Source: G020354785 sp964461435 (GTDB lineage Bacteria; Bacteroidota; Bacteroidia; Bacteroidales; UBA10428). From it: a stretch of 64,000 nucleotides of DNA. Of this stretch, positions 8,583 to 17,757 are shown one piece after another (the first letter of the stretch is position 1; each line of letters starts with the position of its first letter). The notes under the pieces are model-generated. The model was not told the origin of the DNA. It searched no databases and saw only the letters and a program-made list of their open reading frames with translations. Both the position numbers and the translations under genes were made by a program. The stretch lies in the NCBI GenBank assembly GCA_964461435.1, contig CAYWUI010000002.1, positions 62,001 to 126,000 of the forward strand, in the 5' to 3' direction.

Positions 8583-9599
8583 TCAGCTGTATTCTTTCAT
8601 TAATAACCTGCATGTATCTTTAACAGATTGTTCCACGGGGATAAATTCGAAATCCAGCTGTTTCCTGATTTTTTCACTGGAAAAGAATATTCTTTTTTGT
8701 CCCGTTCTCACAGTTTCTTTGGTTATTAAAGGAGGCTTCCCCGTAATAATACTGAAAAGTATATTTACTAGCCATGCTATCTCTCCCATAAGTCTGGTGA
8801 CTCTTAGCGAAGGCCTTTTTTTATTCAGATTGTCTGCAATAAGGTTAAAAACATTACGGAATGGCAGGTTCTCAGAAGTCAGTATAAAGCGCTCCCCGGA
8901 AATATTGCTTTCCATAAGACCAATCATGGCCCTGCATACATCCCTGACATCAACAAACGAATTGGAACCTGCAGTGTAAAATCTCAGTCCTTTCCATATT
9001 GTATAAAACATCTTCGGACTACTTCTGCTCCAGTCTCCCGGTCCGAATACTATTGAAGGATTTACTATCACAGCGTTCAGTCCCTGCTCAATACCCTTCC
9101 ATACCTCCTGCTCTGAAAGATACTTGCTCCTGGCATAGGCAGACAAATCTCCCGAATCCTCCCATGGTGTTTCTTCATCAATATGTACCTCACGGGCATC
9201 CGGATTACGTCCCAAAGCGGCAACAGAGCTGAGATGACAAAGCTTGCTTATCCCTTTTTCCATGCATAGCTCAACAATATTTCTTGTACACCGCACATTT
9301 GATTCGACGATATACCGGTCATCAGCAGGATCGAATGACACGAGCGCCGCGCAGTGGTAAACCTGTTCTATTCCGTCAAATGCTTTTATCAGTGATTCTT
9401 TATCCAGGATATCTGATTCATACCAGCTTATTTGGCTGAGGAGCTTGCCGGGATCATCTGAATAATACCCGAAAATTTTATTCAATATATTTACGTTGCT
9501 TGTTTTTCTTCTCAGTGCCCTTACCTGGCTTCCTTTACTTGCCAGCTGATAAAGTAGGTGGGAGCCTATTAATCCTGTGCCACCGGTAACGAATATCAT
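8583..9599 (-). CDS. NAD-dependent epimerase/dehydratase family protein
   Basis: A 338-residue extended SDR. The N-terminal NAD-binding motif is FVTGGTGLIGSHL, the catalytic region has HLSSVAALG and YARSKYLSE (YxxxK), and NPSIVFGPGD follows. The overall pattern resembles dihydroflavonol-4-reductase and 3-beta-hydroxysteroid dehydrogenase-like members of the family, so the substrate may be a sugar nucleotide, hydroxy-lipid or similar. The closest neighbours give no pathway context: a tRNA gene lies upstream and an SDR converges from the other side. The function is unassigned beyond family. Confidence 0.82.
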   Translation of the reverse strand: MIFVTGGTGLIGSHLLYQLASKGSQVRALRRKTSNVNILNKIFGYYSDDPGKLLSQISWYESDILDKESLIKAFDGIEQVYHCAALVSFDPADDRYIVESNVRCTRNIVELCMEKGISKLCHLSSVAALGRNPDAREVHIDEETPWEDSGDLSAYARSKYLSEQEVWKGIEQGLNAVIVNPSIVFGPGDWSRSSPKMFYTIWKGLRFYTAGSNSFVDVRDVCRAMIGLMESNISGERFILTSENLPFRNVFNLIADNLNKKRPSLRVTRLMGEIAWLVNILFSIITGKPPLITKETVRTGQKRIFFSSEKIRKQLDFEFIPVEQSVKDTCRLLMKEYS

Positions 9600-9623
9600 T
9601 GATTATTGTATCTTAATAAAAAG

Positions 9624-9696
9624 CTGCCCCGCTAGGACTCGAACCTAGACTTTTCTGATCCAGAGTCAGACGTGTTGCCAATTACACCACGGGGCA
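9624..9696 (-). tRNA. tRNA-Gln (anticodon CUG)
   Basis: The minus strand folds as a 73-base tRNA: acceptor TGCCCCG paired with CGGGGCA plus G73, D-arm around GTGTAATTGGCAAC, anticodon stem TCTGA/TCAGA with loop CTCTGGA, and T-arm CTAGGTTCGAGTCCTAG. The loop gives anticodon CTG, reading CAG as glutamine. The weak U1-A72 pair is typical of tRNA-Gln. CCA is not encoded (GCTT follows). Confidence 0.96.
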
Positions 9697-9706
9697 AAAT
9701 GTGATG

Positions 9707-9714
9707 CAAAAGTA
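9707..9714 (-). promoter_or_regulatory. Candidate -7 element for tRNA-Gln
   Basis: On the minus strand this reads TACTTTTG, a TAnnTTTG match, 11 bp upstream of the mature tRNA 5' end, consistent with a short leader processed by RNase P. Confidence 0.4.
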
Positions 9715-9795
9715 TAAAGTTTTGCAAATATTTCATAATACTTGTTTCCCTGATTGCCTGATTTATTCGCTGAAACTTTATCACAGGCAGATGTT

Positions 9796-10584
9796 TTATT
9801 TTTCCGCCCCTATAAACAGCCTGTGCATCTCAACTGTCAGCTGCTGCGATTTATTAATATCGAAATACAGGTTCAGAAACTTACTGATCAGCAGTCCGTG
9901 CCACTCTTCCGGGATTACCGATAAAAGCGGTATAAGAGCTGCCGACTTGAAGAAACCGGTTAATTTTTTAAGATTGCTGAATTCCACTTTAAAAGTATAT
10001 GGCTCAACATTGATGCTCTTAAAATTATTATCCCTGAGTATCTTTATTGTTTCAGTTCTTGAGAGAAACCTCCATGGATATATAAAGTCCTTCAAATATT
10101 TCTTAAATTCCGGCAGCAATATTAACCTGTCCAGGGCATCAACCAACGCATTCCTTTCGTTTGAAGCTGTCTGTACCATTATCCTGCCTTTGTTTTTCAA
10201 TGCTTCATAAATTTTGCCATACATTTTTTCAAGGTTATAAATCCAGTGTATTGCCGAGTTGGAAAAAACGGCATCGTATTCACCCCGATAGTCAATGTCA
10301 AATGCATTTTTATTAACAACACTGATATTGCTGATATTTCTTCCTTTTATATTTTCTATAGCCTGTTTATACATATCATCTGATATTTCAATAGCAACAA
10401 TTTCACCTTCTCTCACATGCTTTGCCAGCTCCATGGTAACTACAGCATTGCCACAGCCAATATCAAGTATCCTCTCTCTTTTCCGCGGCTTCAGCCTCTT
10501 TATGGCCATTAAGGCAAGTTCATACTGAAAAGCAGAATTTTCCTGGTACAGCTTTGCATCCCATTTAAATCTTTGATCAGCCAT
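9796..10584 (-). CDS. Class I SAM methyltransferase (trans-aconitate methyltransferase-like)
   Basis: A 262-residue methyltransferase. The N-terminus KWDAKLYQENSAFQ and motif I ILDIGCGNAVVT, with EISDDMYKQA and YDAVFSNSAIHWI, match the Tam/BioC-like group that methylates carboxylates or other small acids. The region after NKGRIMVQTASNERN is lysine-rich and helical. The true substrate cannot be read; there are no biotin genes beside it, so a BioC role is not supported. It is divergent from glycerate kinase, and upstream of tRNA-Gln in the same direction. Confidence 0.78.
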   Translation of the reverse strand: MADQRFKWDAKLYQENSAFQYELALMAIKRLKPRKRERILDIGCGNAVVTMELAKHVREGEIVAIEISDDMYKQAIENIKGRNISNISVVNKNAFDIDYRGEYDAVFSNSAIHWIYNLEKMYGKIYEALKNKGRIMVQTASNERNALVDALDRLILLPEFKKYLKDFIYPWRFLSRTETIKILRDNNFKSINVEPYTFKVEFSNLKKLTGFFKSAALIPLLSVIPEEWHGLLISKFLNLYFDINKSQQLTVEMHRLFIGAEK

Positions 10585-10659
10585 TTTTTTATAATTTGGC
10601 TAAATATAGATAAATTGGCTAATTCATTTATCACTATTGCCGGAAAATTATTTGGCCTA

Positions 10660-11808
10660 ATGAACATATTAATAGCCCCCGATTCTTTTAAAGATTGTCT
10701 AAGCGCCCCGGAGGTGGCTCAAAACATTGAAACAGGCATACGAAGGATAATGCCGGAAGCCTGTATCACGATATTGCCTATGGCAGATGGCGGAGAGGGC
10801 ACCGTTGAAGCCCTTGTCGGAGCCACGGGCGGGGAAATTATCACAGTCGAAGTACATGATCCCCTTATGCGCAGGATAAAATCCTTTTTCGGGATACTTG
10901 GAGACAAAAAAACAGCAGTAATCGAGATGGCCGCAGCATCGGGAATAGAGCTGCTGAAAGAAAACGAACGTAATCCTTGGATAACATCAACATACGGCAC
11001 AGGAGAACTTATAAGCCATGCTTTGGATATGGGATGTGAAAGACTGGTGATTGGCGTCGGCGGAAGTGCCACCAATGACGCTGGCACTGGGATGGCCCAA
11101 GCCCTGGGCGTCAGGTTCCTTGATGTACAGGGTAAAGAAACAGGGCATGGCGGCGGCGCCCTTAATAAAATATCTGAAATCGACGTTAGAGAACTGGATA
11201 AACGAATAAACAAATGTGAAATACTGGTTGCCTGCGATGTCGATAATCCCTTCTGCGGCCCCAGGGGTGCGGCAGCTATATACAGCCCCCAGAAAGGAGC
11301 TGACACTGCCATGGTAAAAAAACTCGATGATAATATGCGGCATTTTGCAGATAAGATAAGCGGGATTTTAAATATTGATATTCAAAATATAAAGGGTGCC
11401 GGTGCAGCAGGCGGACTGGCAGCCGGACTGATGGTTTTCCTTAAAGCCGAATTAAAACCGGGATTCGACATAATTAAAAATATAGTTAACCTTGAAAAAG
11501 AAGTCAGTAAAGCCGATATCGTTATAACGGGTGAAGGAAGAATCGACTACCAGACACAATTCGGCAAAACACCATCCGGTGTTGCCCGGATTGCCGCGAA
11601 GTATAATAAACCAGTAATAGCAATAACCGGATCTCTGGGCGAAAAAGCAGATGAACTGTATGAAATGGGATTCGACAGTATTTTTCCCATTACTGACAAT
11701 CCTGCAGATATTGAATATGCGCTTAAAAAAGCGGATATATTAATTCAAAATACAGCAGAAAGGATTTTCCGGCTGATAAGGCTGTTCATAAAGAAGAATC
11801 AATTCTAA
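10660..11808 (+). CDS. glxK: Glycerate kinase (GlxK/GarK family)
   Basis: A 382-residue ATP-dependent glycerate kinase, which feeds glycerate into glycolysis as phosphoglycerate. The start is set at 10660 because MNILIAPDSFKDCLSA is the family's usual N-terminus. A longer frame reaching back to 10573 adds 29 residues that match nothing and overlaps the divergent methyltransferase. Family motifs are ILPMADGGEGTVEAL, VIGVGGSATNDAGTGMAQALG, NPFCGPRGAA and ITGEGRIDYQTQFGKTPSGV. It is monocistronic, with no other glycerate or glyoxylate genes nearby. Confidence 0.92.
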   Translation: MNILIAPDSFKDCLSAPEVAQNIETGIRRIMPEACITILPMADGGEGTVEALVGATGGEIITVEVHDPLMRRIKSFFGILGDKKTAVIEMAAASGIELLKENERNPWITSTYGTGELISHALDMGCERLVIGVGGSATNDAGTGMAQALGVRFLDVQGKETGHGGGALNKISEIDVRELDKRINKCEILVACDVDNPFCGPRGAAAIYSPQKGADTAMVKKLDDNMRHFADKISGILNIDIQNIKGAGAAGGLAAGLMVFLKAELKPGFDIIKNIVNLEKEVSKADIVITGEGRIDYQTQFGKTPSGVARIAAKYNKPVIAITGSLGEKADELYEMGFDSIFPITDNPADIEYALKKADILIQNTAERIFRLIRLFIKKNQF

Positions 11809-12002
11809 CAAAACACCCCAAATATTGTTTTATATATAACCCTCACCGGCACACTTTTTGCAAAGGATATACCTGATTCCGCCAGTCAGAAAGATCCACC
11901 GGTTAAACAACATTTACCGGCATAATTATACTACCTGAAGACTTAATTGCATAAGTCCCGGGGCTTAAAATAAATTACGAATTTAAAAATACAGATTAGT
12001 TC

Positions 12003-12191
12003 ATGAAATGCATATGTATCAAAAACTATAATGATGGCCAGGTTAATTTTAAAATAAATGAGTTATATGAATATATAACTATCCCTACATCTTTTAAATA
12101 TCCTGCAGTATACAGGATATTCAACGGTACGTATAAATTCAGGAATTTCACTTTTTCTGAATTTCATGAATATTTCAGGAACGCTGCATAA
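12003..12191 (+). CDS. Small uncharacterised protein (62 aa)
   Basis: A 62-residue product beginning MKCICIKNYNDG and ending FSEFHEYFRNAA. It is rich in Tyr, Phe and Asn and has no signal peptide or membrane segment. The arrangement (a short beta-rich start, an ELYEYI segment, then a C-terminal FSEFHEYF) resembles small orphan or phage-type proteins in Bacteroidota that I recall only loosely. It sits alone between glycerate kinase and a histidine kinase, with 194 bp and 223 bp of empty DNA either side. It is probably a real gene, but function unknown. Confidence 0.5.
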   Translation: MKCICIKNYNDGQVNFKINELYEYITIPTSFKYPAVYRIFNGTYKFRNFTFSEFHEYFRNAA

Positions 12192-12414
12192 ATTCTGACT
12201 GTTAGTTGCTTAAGTTATGATATTCAGTTAATTTTAATACTTTTTTAATTTCATTTTAATATCCTGCTAATTATTAATCGTAACTTAGCATAACTAATAA
12301 AATATAATTACATATTCAGAATAATGAACTCACCGGTTACTTTTTTTATAAAATGAGTCTGAATAGCAACAGCATAATAATAAGTTATACGCGGATTGAT
12401 AAGGTTACCTGGAA

Positions 12415-13767
12415 ATGCCTATGAAAGGAAGAGCCCTTATATATTTTATGATAGCCATAATCATTTTTATCTTAACTGCAATTTTCGTAATTAAGGTCAC
12501 TTCAAACTTAATTAAAGACAATATAGAGATATCTGAAGTTACCAGGCTTTATGAGACAGTGGAAGAAATAAGATTAAAGCTGAGATCTGCAAACATTGCA
12601 CAGCGCGACTTTATCCAGACCAGGGACAGCTTCCACTATAATCTTTATAATGATTATAAAAAATCACTCTTTAAAAACCTTGATGCTATATATAAGTTAA
12701 AATATGAAAACTATATTTTAAAAAATAATATTGATTCACTCAATTTACTGGTAAGACAGGATATAAGTATCCTTGATACGACAATGGCCACTTCAGCAGA
12801 GAATAAATCCCTTCCGAAAAAAAAGAAATTGTACACACGGGCTGCGCTAACATACTTTAAAATCAGGGATGTTGCCTCAGGTATGGAGACCAGGCTTGAA
12901 GAGAAACTGGAAACATTCAGGAAAAAAACTGAAAAAAGAGCAAAAGAAATTGTTGTTGCACTGGTTGCCGGTTACTCTGTTGCAATAGTATTACTTTTTA
13001 TTACTCTTTGCAGTCTTATAATACACATAAAAAAAAGAGAAAAAGCTGAAATTGAAGTCAGTAAGCAGGCATTGGCATTATCCCAGCTAAATGCAACCAA
13101 AGACAAATTTTTTTCCCTTATTGCTCATGATCTGCGAAATCCTTTTCATAATATTCAGGGGCTATCAGAGTTGATATTATCGGAAATGCAAAATAAAGAT
13201 TATGAAAATATTGCTGAATATGTTGATTATATACGGCAATCATCAATAAAAACCTTTGAGCTGCTTGAAAATCTACTGGAATGGGCCAAAATTCAGACCG
13301 GCAAGCTTGAAGCAAATCCCGAAAAATTCCTTATCCTGGACATTATTAAAGATAATGCCTCATTATTAAATGAAATGGCTAACAAAAAAAATATCAAAAT
13401 ATTAATAGATGAAAAAACAGATCGTGAGGTGTATGCCGATAAAAATATGATAAAAACCATTATTCGCAACCTTATTACAAACGCTATAAAATTCACTCCT
13501 TCAAAGGGAATGATAATTATTAACATTGATGAGGAAAATGAATTCATAAAAGTGGGCATAAAAGATACAGGCATCGGGATTAAGCAGGAAGATATGCCAA
13601 AGCTTTTTAAAATTGATACTATTATCACAACAAAAGACAGTGAAACAAAAGGTTCCGGACTAGGACTTATCCTGTGCAAGGAATTAATAGAAATTAATAA
13701 AGGGGAAATATTTGTTGAAAGTGAAGCCGGCAAAGGCAGCACTTTTTATTTCACAATACCTGTTTGA
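12415..13767 (+). CDS. Membrane sensor histidine kinase with CHASE3-like sensor
   Basis: A 450-residue kinase. One TM helix (about 7-28) precedes an all-helical extracytoplasmic region with the features of a CHASE3-like sensor (ANIAQRDFIQTRD), and a second TM spans about 180-205. A short coiled coil leads to the dimerisation/phosphoacceptor domain with FFSLIAHDLRNPF (His238), then the HATPase domain: N box NLITNAIKFTP, G1 DTGIGI, G2 GSGLGLIL. No response regulator is encoded beside it, so its partner lies elsewhere. The signal it senses is unknown. The start could also be the Met two codons later. Confidence 0.9.
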   Translation: MPMKGRALIYFMIAIIIFILTAIFVIKVTSNLIKDNIEISEVTRLYETVEEIRLKLRSANIAQRDFIQTRDSFHYNLYNDYKKSLFKNLDAIYKLKYENYILKNNIDSLNLLVRQDISILDTTMATSAENKSLPKKKKLYTRAALTYFKIRDVASGMETRLEEKLETFRKKTEKRAKEIVVALVAGYSVAIVLLFITLCSLIIHIKKREKAEIEVSKQALALSQLNATKDKFFSLIAHDLRNPFHNIQGLSELILSEMQNKDYENIAEYVDYIRQSSIKTFELLENLLEWAKIQTGKLEANPEKFLILDIIKDNASLLNEMANKKNIKILIDEKTDREVYADKNMIKTIIRNLITNAIKFTPSKGMIIINIDEENEFIKVGIKDTGIGIKQEDMPKLFKIDTIITTKDSETKGSGLGLILCKELIEINKGEIFVESEAGKGSTFYFTIPV

Positions 13768-13797
13768 TCACGAATCTTTAATGATATTTATTGATAA

Positions 13798-14520
13798 TCA
13801 GTTTCTCCTTCCACCCAGCAGCATAATAAAATAAAACAGCATTGCAAGTGAGGATATTGCAGCAACCAGGTAAGTATAGCTGGCCCATTTTAAAGCGTCC
13901 TTTGCCTTATCATGTGTTTCATAATTTGTTATTCCACTGCGGTTGAGCCAGGCCAGGGCCCTCTTGCTTGCATCAATCTCTACCGGTAAAGTAACCAGCG
14001 CAAATAATGAAAATATAGCATAGCAGGCAATAATAATATAGAGTGCCGATTCGAAAGATATTACTCCCGGCAGGAATAAGAATCCAATAAACATCACTGC
14101 AAAAATGATGTTCATAATCTTTGCACTGATGTTTTGCAGGGGCACCAAAGCTGTCCGGAACTGCAAAAATGCATAGGATCTTGCATGCTGCACCGCATGT
14201 CCGCATTCATGGGCCGCTATTGCAGCCGAAGCAACGCTGCTGCCATGATAAACATCCGCACTTAGATTAACTGTCTTTGTTGCCGGATTATAATGATCTG
14301 TCAGCTGTCCCTGGACAGAAGTCACACTTACGTCATGTATACCGCTTTCATGAAGCATCTTCTCAGCAACCTCTCTGCCAGTCATTCCATAATTAATAGG
14401 AAGCTTTGAGTATCTTCTGAATCTTGACTTTAACTGACTGCCTATAAGTGAACTTATTATCAGAAATACTATAAAGATCATTAAATAACCGGGATTTATC
14501 ATATAAGCATAACCAAACAT
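13798..14520 (-). CDS. Zinc metallopeptidase, YugP family (PF04298)
   Basis: A 240-residue membrane protease of the neutral zinc metallopeptidase family. A TM segment lies at about 8-26, the active site is AAIAAHECGHAVQHA (HExxH-like, with HECGH giving the two zinc His residues and the catalytic Glu), and hydrophobic segments follow around 133-170 and 215-235. An upstream stretch with ATKTVNLSADVYHGSSVAS is typical of the family. The substrate is unknown. The gene stands alone, divergent from pgk and convergent with the sensor kinase. Confidence 0.88.
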   Translation of the reverse strand: MFGYAYMINPGYLMIFIVFLIISSLIGSQLKSRFRRYSKLPINYGMTGREVAEKMLHESGIHDVSVTSVQGQLTDHYNPATKTVNLSADVYHGSSVASAAIAAHECGHAVQHARSYAFLQFRTALVPLQNISAKIMNIIFAVMFIGFLFLPGVISFESALYIIIACYAIFSLFALVTLPVEIDASKRALAWLNRSGITNYETHDKAKDALKWASYTYLVAAISSLAMLFYFIMLLGGRRN

Positions 14521-14680
14521 TTCTTTTTATTTTATTATTGTACTGTTAAATTAGTCATTTCATATAAACAAATTTCTTACCAAATCTGATTTTTATTTCC
14601 CGCATGTCAAAATGACATAATGAATGACCTGCCAAACACAATTATTTGACACAATCTTTTCTGAGTTCATTATAGTTTTT

Positions 14681-14688
14681 TAAATTTG
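14681..14688 (+). promoter_or_regulatory. Candidate -7 element for pgk
   Basis: TAAATTTG matches TAnnTTTG, 31 bp before the pgk start codon. The -33 region is T-rich (TTTTCTG) rather than an exact TTTG. Confidence 0.4.
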
Positions 14689-14718
14689 TCGAATTATTAA
14701 TCTACAAACTAAATCAAC

Positions 14719-15918
14719 ATGCAGACAATTGATAATTATAACTTTGCAGGTAAAAAAGCAATAGTAAGGGTCGATTTTAATGTCCCCCTTGATAAGACAA
14801 CTTTGAAAGTAACAGACGATACAAGAATAAGGGGAGCACTGCCAACGATAAGAAAAATCCTAAATGACGGGGGTTCGGCTGTTCTAATGTCACATCTTGG
14901 AAGGCCAAAAGAAGGTCCTGATGATAAATTTTCTCTCAAACATGTAATCTCCAAGCTACAGGAGCATTTGCCAGGTACCAGGATCAAATTTGCAGACGAC
15001 TGTATAGGTGATAAAACACTTCAGTTAAAAAAAGACCTGAAACCGGGTGAGGTCCTCCTGCTCGAAAATCTGCGCTTCCATGCCGGCGAGACAAAAGGAG
15101 ATAAGAGCTTTACAGAACAACTTGCCAAAGGGATGGATGTATATGTAAACGATGCCTTTGGTACTGCACACCGTGCCCATGCCTCAACAACAATTATTGC
15201 CAACTGTTTCACTGGAGAGCATAAAATGTTCGGCTATCTTATAAATAGTGAACTTAAAAGTATGGATAAGGTCATAAATGAAGCTGAGAAACCGTTTACA
15301 GCAATAATGGGAGGGGCCAAGGTATCGGACAAAATCCTGGTTATAGAAAACCTGTTGCCCAGGATTGATAACCTGCTCATAGGAGGGGGAATGACATATA
15401 CATTTATAAAAGCACAGGGAGGTAAAATCGGGAATTCCCTTTGCGAAGAAGATAAGCTCGACCTGGCGTTAAGCGTGCTTGAAAAAGCAAAGTCACATAA
15501 TGTCAGCGTTTACCTGCCTGTTGATGCTGTTAATGCTGATAAAATCGATGCAGATGCGAAAACATCGTATTCAAAAACAGATGAGACTCCTGAAGGCTTG
15601 ATGGGCCTCGATATTGGAGAGGAGACAATCAAGAAGTACACCGGACTTATAAGTAGCTCCAGGACAATCTTATGGAACGGGCCAATGGGAGTTTTTGAGA
15701 TTGATAAATTTGCCAGGGGCACTTCAGCAATAGCAAAAGCAATTGCAGACGCTACCTCTAAAGGGGCTTACAGCCTTATTGGCGGAGGTGACTCCGTTGC
15801 TGCCATAAATAAGAATAAACTAGGCGATAAGGTAAGCTATGTATCCACCGGCGGAGGGGCGATGCTTGAATATATGGAAGGTAAAGAACTGCCGGGAATT
15901 AAAGCTATAAGAGAATGA
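14719..15918 (+). CDS. pgk: Phosphoglycerate kinase
   Basis: A 399-residue glycolytic enzyme converting 1,3-bisphosphoglycerate and ADP to 3-phosphoglycerate and ATP. The N-terminal domain shows IVRVDFNVPLD, SHLGRPKEG and VLLLENLRFHAGE, and the C-terminal nucleotide domain shows MGGAKVSDKI, ILWNGPMGVFE and SLIGGGDSVAAI. The hinge and the length are normal. It is followed after 28 bp by proC in the same direction, so the two may share a transcript although their pathways differ. Confidence 0.97.
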   Translation: MQTIDNYNFAGKKAIVRVDFNVPLDKTTLKVTDDTRIRGALPTIRKILNDGGSAVLMSHLGRPKEGPDDKFSLKHVISKLQEHLPGTRIKFADDCIGDKTLQLKKDLKPGEVLLLENLRFHAGETKGDKSFTEQLAKGMDVYVNDAFGTAHRAHASTTIIANCFTGEHKMFGYLINSELKSMDKVINEAEKPFTAIMGGAKVSDKILVIENLLPRIDNLLIGGGMTYTFIKAQGGKIGNSLCEEDKLDLALSVLEKAKSHNVSVYLPVDAVNADKIDADAKTSYSKTDETPEGLMGLDIGEETIKKYTGLISSSRTILWNGPMGVFEIDKFARGTSAIAKAIADATSKGAYSLIGGGDSVAAINKNKLGDKVSYVSTGGGAMLEYMEGKELPGIKAIRE

Positions 15919-15946
15919 TTTATTCTGAATATATAAATACTTTGTC

Positions 15947-16759
15947 ATGAAATTCAAAAAAATTGCAATTGTCGGAGGGGGGAACCTTGGCTTTTCAATA
16001 ACCAAAGGTTTGCTGGAAACCGGTGACTACAAAAAAGAAAATATTATCGTCTCAGAAATCAGGGAGAGGAGGAGAGATTATCTGAGTGAATCCGGTTTCC
16101 AGGTTACAAGTAATAATAAGCTGGCAGTAATTGAATCGGAACTTATAATCATTGCCGTAAAGCCGCAACAGGTAAATGTGCTCCTTGATGAAATAGCTGG
16201 CACAGTTAATAAGGATAAACATATACTGGCCTATACTGTCTCCGGATTGCCCATCAGCGAGGTCGAAAAAAGACTGGGATCCCTGCCTGTATTCCGGTTA
16301 ATGCCCAATACTGCTATCGAGATCAGAGAATCAATGACCTGCATATCATATAAAAATGCAGATAAAAAAGCTGCAAAGTCAATTATATCTCTTTTTGAAA
16401 GTCTCGGAAAGACTATTGTCATAAGCGAAGAACTGATGGCGGCAGCCACTGTCCTCGGTGCATGCGGTATAGCCTATGCCTTAAGATATATGCGCGCCGC
16501 AAGCCAGGGTGGTATTGAAATCGGATTCAGTGCTGAAGTATCACAGCTTATTACTGCACAGACCCTGAAAGGAGCTGCCAAACTTATACTTGAAAGCGGC
16601 AACCACCCCGAGAAGGAAATTGATAAAGTAACAACCCCCCAGGGAATTACAATATCGGGACTAAATGAAATGGAACACCAGGGATTCAGCTCTGCTTTAA
16701 TTAAAGGACTGATAACATCCTATAACAAACTGGAAAAACTTCAGACAAACAATAACTGA
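15947..16759 (+). CDS. proC: Pyrroline-5-carboxylate reductase
   Basis: A 270-residue enzyme making the last step of proline synthesis, reducing pyrroline-5-carboxylate with NAD(P)H. The N-terminal Rossmann motif is IAIVGGGNLGFSITKGL, then IIIAVKPQQV and VFRLMPNTAIEIRES. The C-terminal dimerisation domain contains TTPQGITISGLNEMEHQGF, the variant of the family signature that normally reads TxPGGxT. Here Gln replaces the first Gly, which is seen in some Bacteroidota copies. No proA or proB is adjacent. Confidence 0.92.
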   Translation: MKFKKIAIVGGGNLGFSITKGLLETGDYKKENIIVSEIRERRRDYLSESGFQVTSNNKLAVIESELIIIAVKPQQVNVLLDEIAGTVNKDKHILAYTVSGLPISEVEKRLGSLPVFRLMPNTAIEIRESMTCISYKNADKKAAKSIISLFESLGKTIVISEELMAAATVLGACGIAYALRYMRAASQGGIEIGFSAEVSQLITAQTLKGAAKLILESGNHPEKEIDKVTTPQGITISGLNEMEHQGFSSALIKGLITSYNKLEKLQTNNN

Positions 16760-16832
16760 TGACTGCCTGCTCATTAACTCACAGGTTTGCTTAAAAATAT
16801 AATATCTTTAAATATTAATAATACAAATTAAC

Positions 16833-17672
16833 ATGGTCTCTCTTAATAAATTTCCGGACTATCTTTTTGACCAGTATAATAACTTCAGCAAAGAAGTGCC
16901 TTCAATGGCCAAAGCCCATGCATTTGCCGATAATATGATAAGTTTCCTCTTCCCTGTCAAAAGGGAAAGGAAATGCACCCTTCCCCAAATAAACCTGAAT
17001 ATGTCTCAACTGCAACTGGATTTAAGAGATATCCTGACTCCCATGGAAAAAATACTTGAAGGGACTGTAAGCACCATTACTGAGAAATTTTTTAAAGGAC
17101 TGCCTTCCATATATGAAAGCCTTATTAAGGATGCCCGGACCTTTCTGAATTCAGACCCCGCTGCCCGGTCTGTTGAAAGTGTTATATTATATTATCCGGG
17201 ATTTTACAGTATCTCCATTTACCGGCTTTCACATGCGCTTTATAATCTTAAGATTCCCTTCATTCCCAGAATAATATCCGAACACGCACATAGTAAAACG
17301 GGTATCGACATACATCCCGGGGCACAGATAGGAGAGAATTTTTTTATTGACCATGGTACGGGTGTGGTTATAGGCGAAACCGCCACTATTGGCAATAATG
17401 TTAAAATTTACCAGGGTGTAACCCTGGGAGCAATGTATGTTAAAAAAAGCATGAAAGGGATAAAACGACATCCTACAATAGAAGACAATGTTATTATATA
17501 TTCAGGCAGCACAATACTGGGAGGTGAAACAGTCGTAGGCCATGATACGATAATCGGCGGTAATGTGTGGCTGACAAAAAGTGTTCCTTCCTGGTCAGTT
17601 GTCTATCATGAAAGCAAGACTATTGTCAGGGATAATAAGAAACGTCCGGATACTAACGATTTTGTCATCTGA
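16833..17672 (+). CDS. cysE: Serine O-acetyltransferase (EpsC-type)
   Basis: A 279-residue acetyltransferase forming O-acetylserine from serine and acetyl-CoA, the first dedicated step of cysteine synthesis. The N-terminal helical domain (about 1-150) is followed by left-handed beta-helix hexapeptides: TGIDIHPGAQIGENFFIDHG, GVVIGETATIGNN and VKIYQGVTLGA, with the catalytic His in FIDHGTG. The C-terminal tail NNKKRPDTNDFVI may bind cysteine synthase, as in the cysteine synthase complex. It lies 85 bp upstream of cysK in the same direction, so the pair forms a small cysteine module. Confidence 0.92.
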   Translation: MVSLNKFPDYLFDQYNNFSKEVPSMAKAHAFADNMISFLFPVKRERKCTLPQINLNMSQLQLDLRDILTPMEKILEGTVSTITEKFFKGLPSIYESLIKDARTFLNSDPAARSVESVILYYPGFYSISIYRLSHALYNLKIPFIPRIISEHAHSKTGIDIHPGAQIGENFFIDHGTGVVIGETATIGNNVKIYQGVTLGAMYVKKSMKGIKRHPTIEDNVIIYSGSTILGGETVVGHDTIIGGNVWLTKSVPSWSVVYHESKTIVRDNKKRPDTNDFVI

Positions 17673-17757
17673 TAAAGCGGATGAATTATTATTATGTGCC
17701 CGGAAAAACAATCATGCTGATATTTTGTTATATTATAATACCTAAACCCTGTTCACT

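Noticed and set aside
10573..10659. Longer N-terminus for glycerate kinase
   Set aside because: The extra 29 residues match no family and overlap the divergent methyltransferase start. MNILIAPDSFKD is the normal start.
10719..11343. Long minus-strand frames within glycerate kinase
   Set aside because: Shadow frames of a well-supported gene; composition (Ser/Pro/Ala-rich) is typical of antisense translation.
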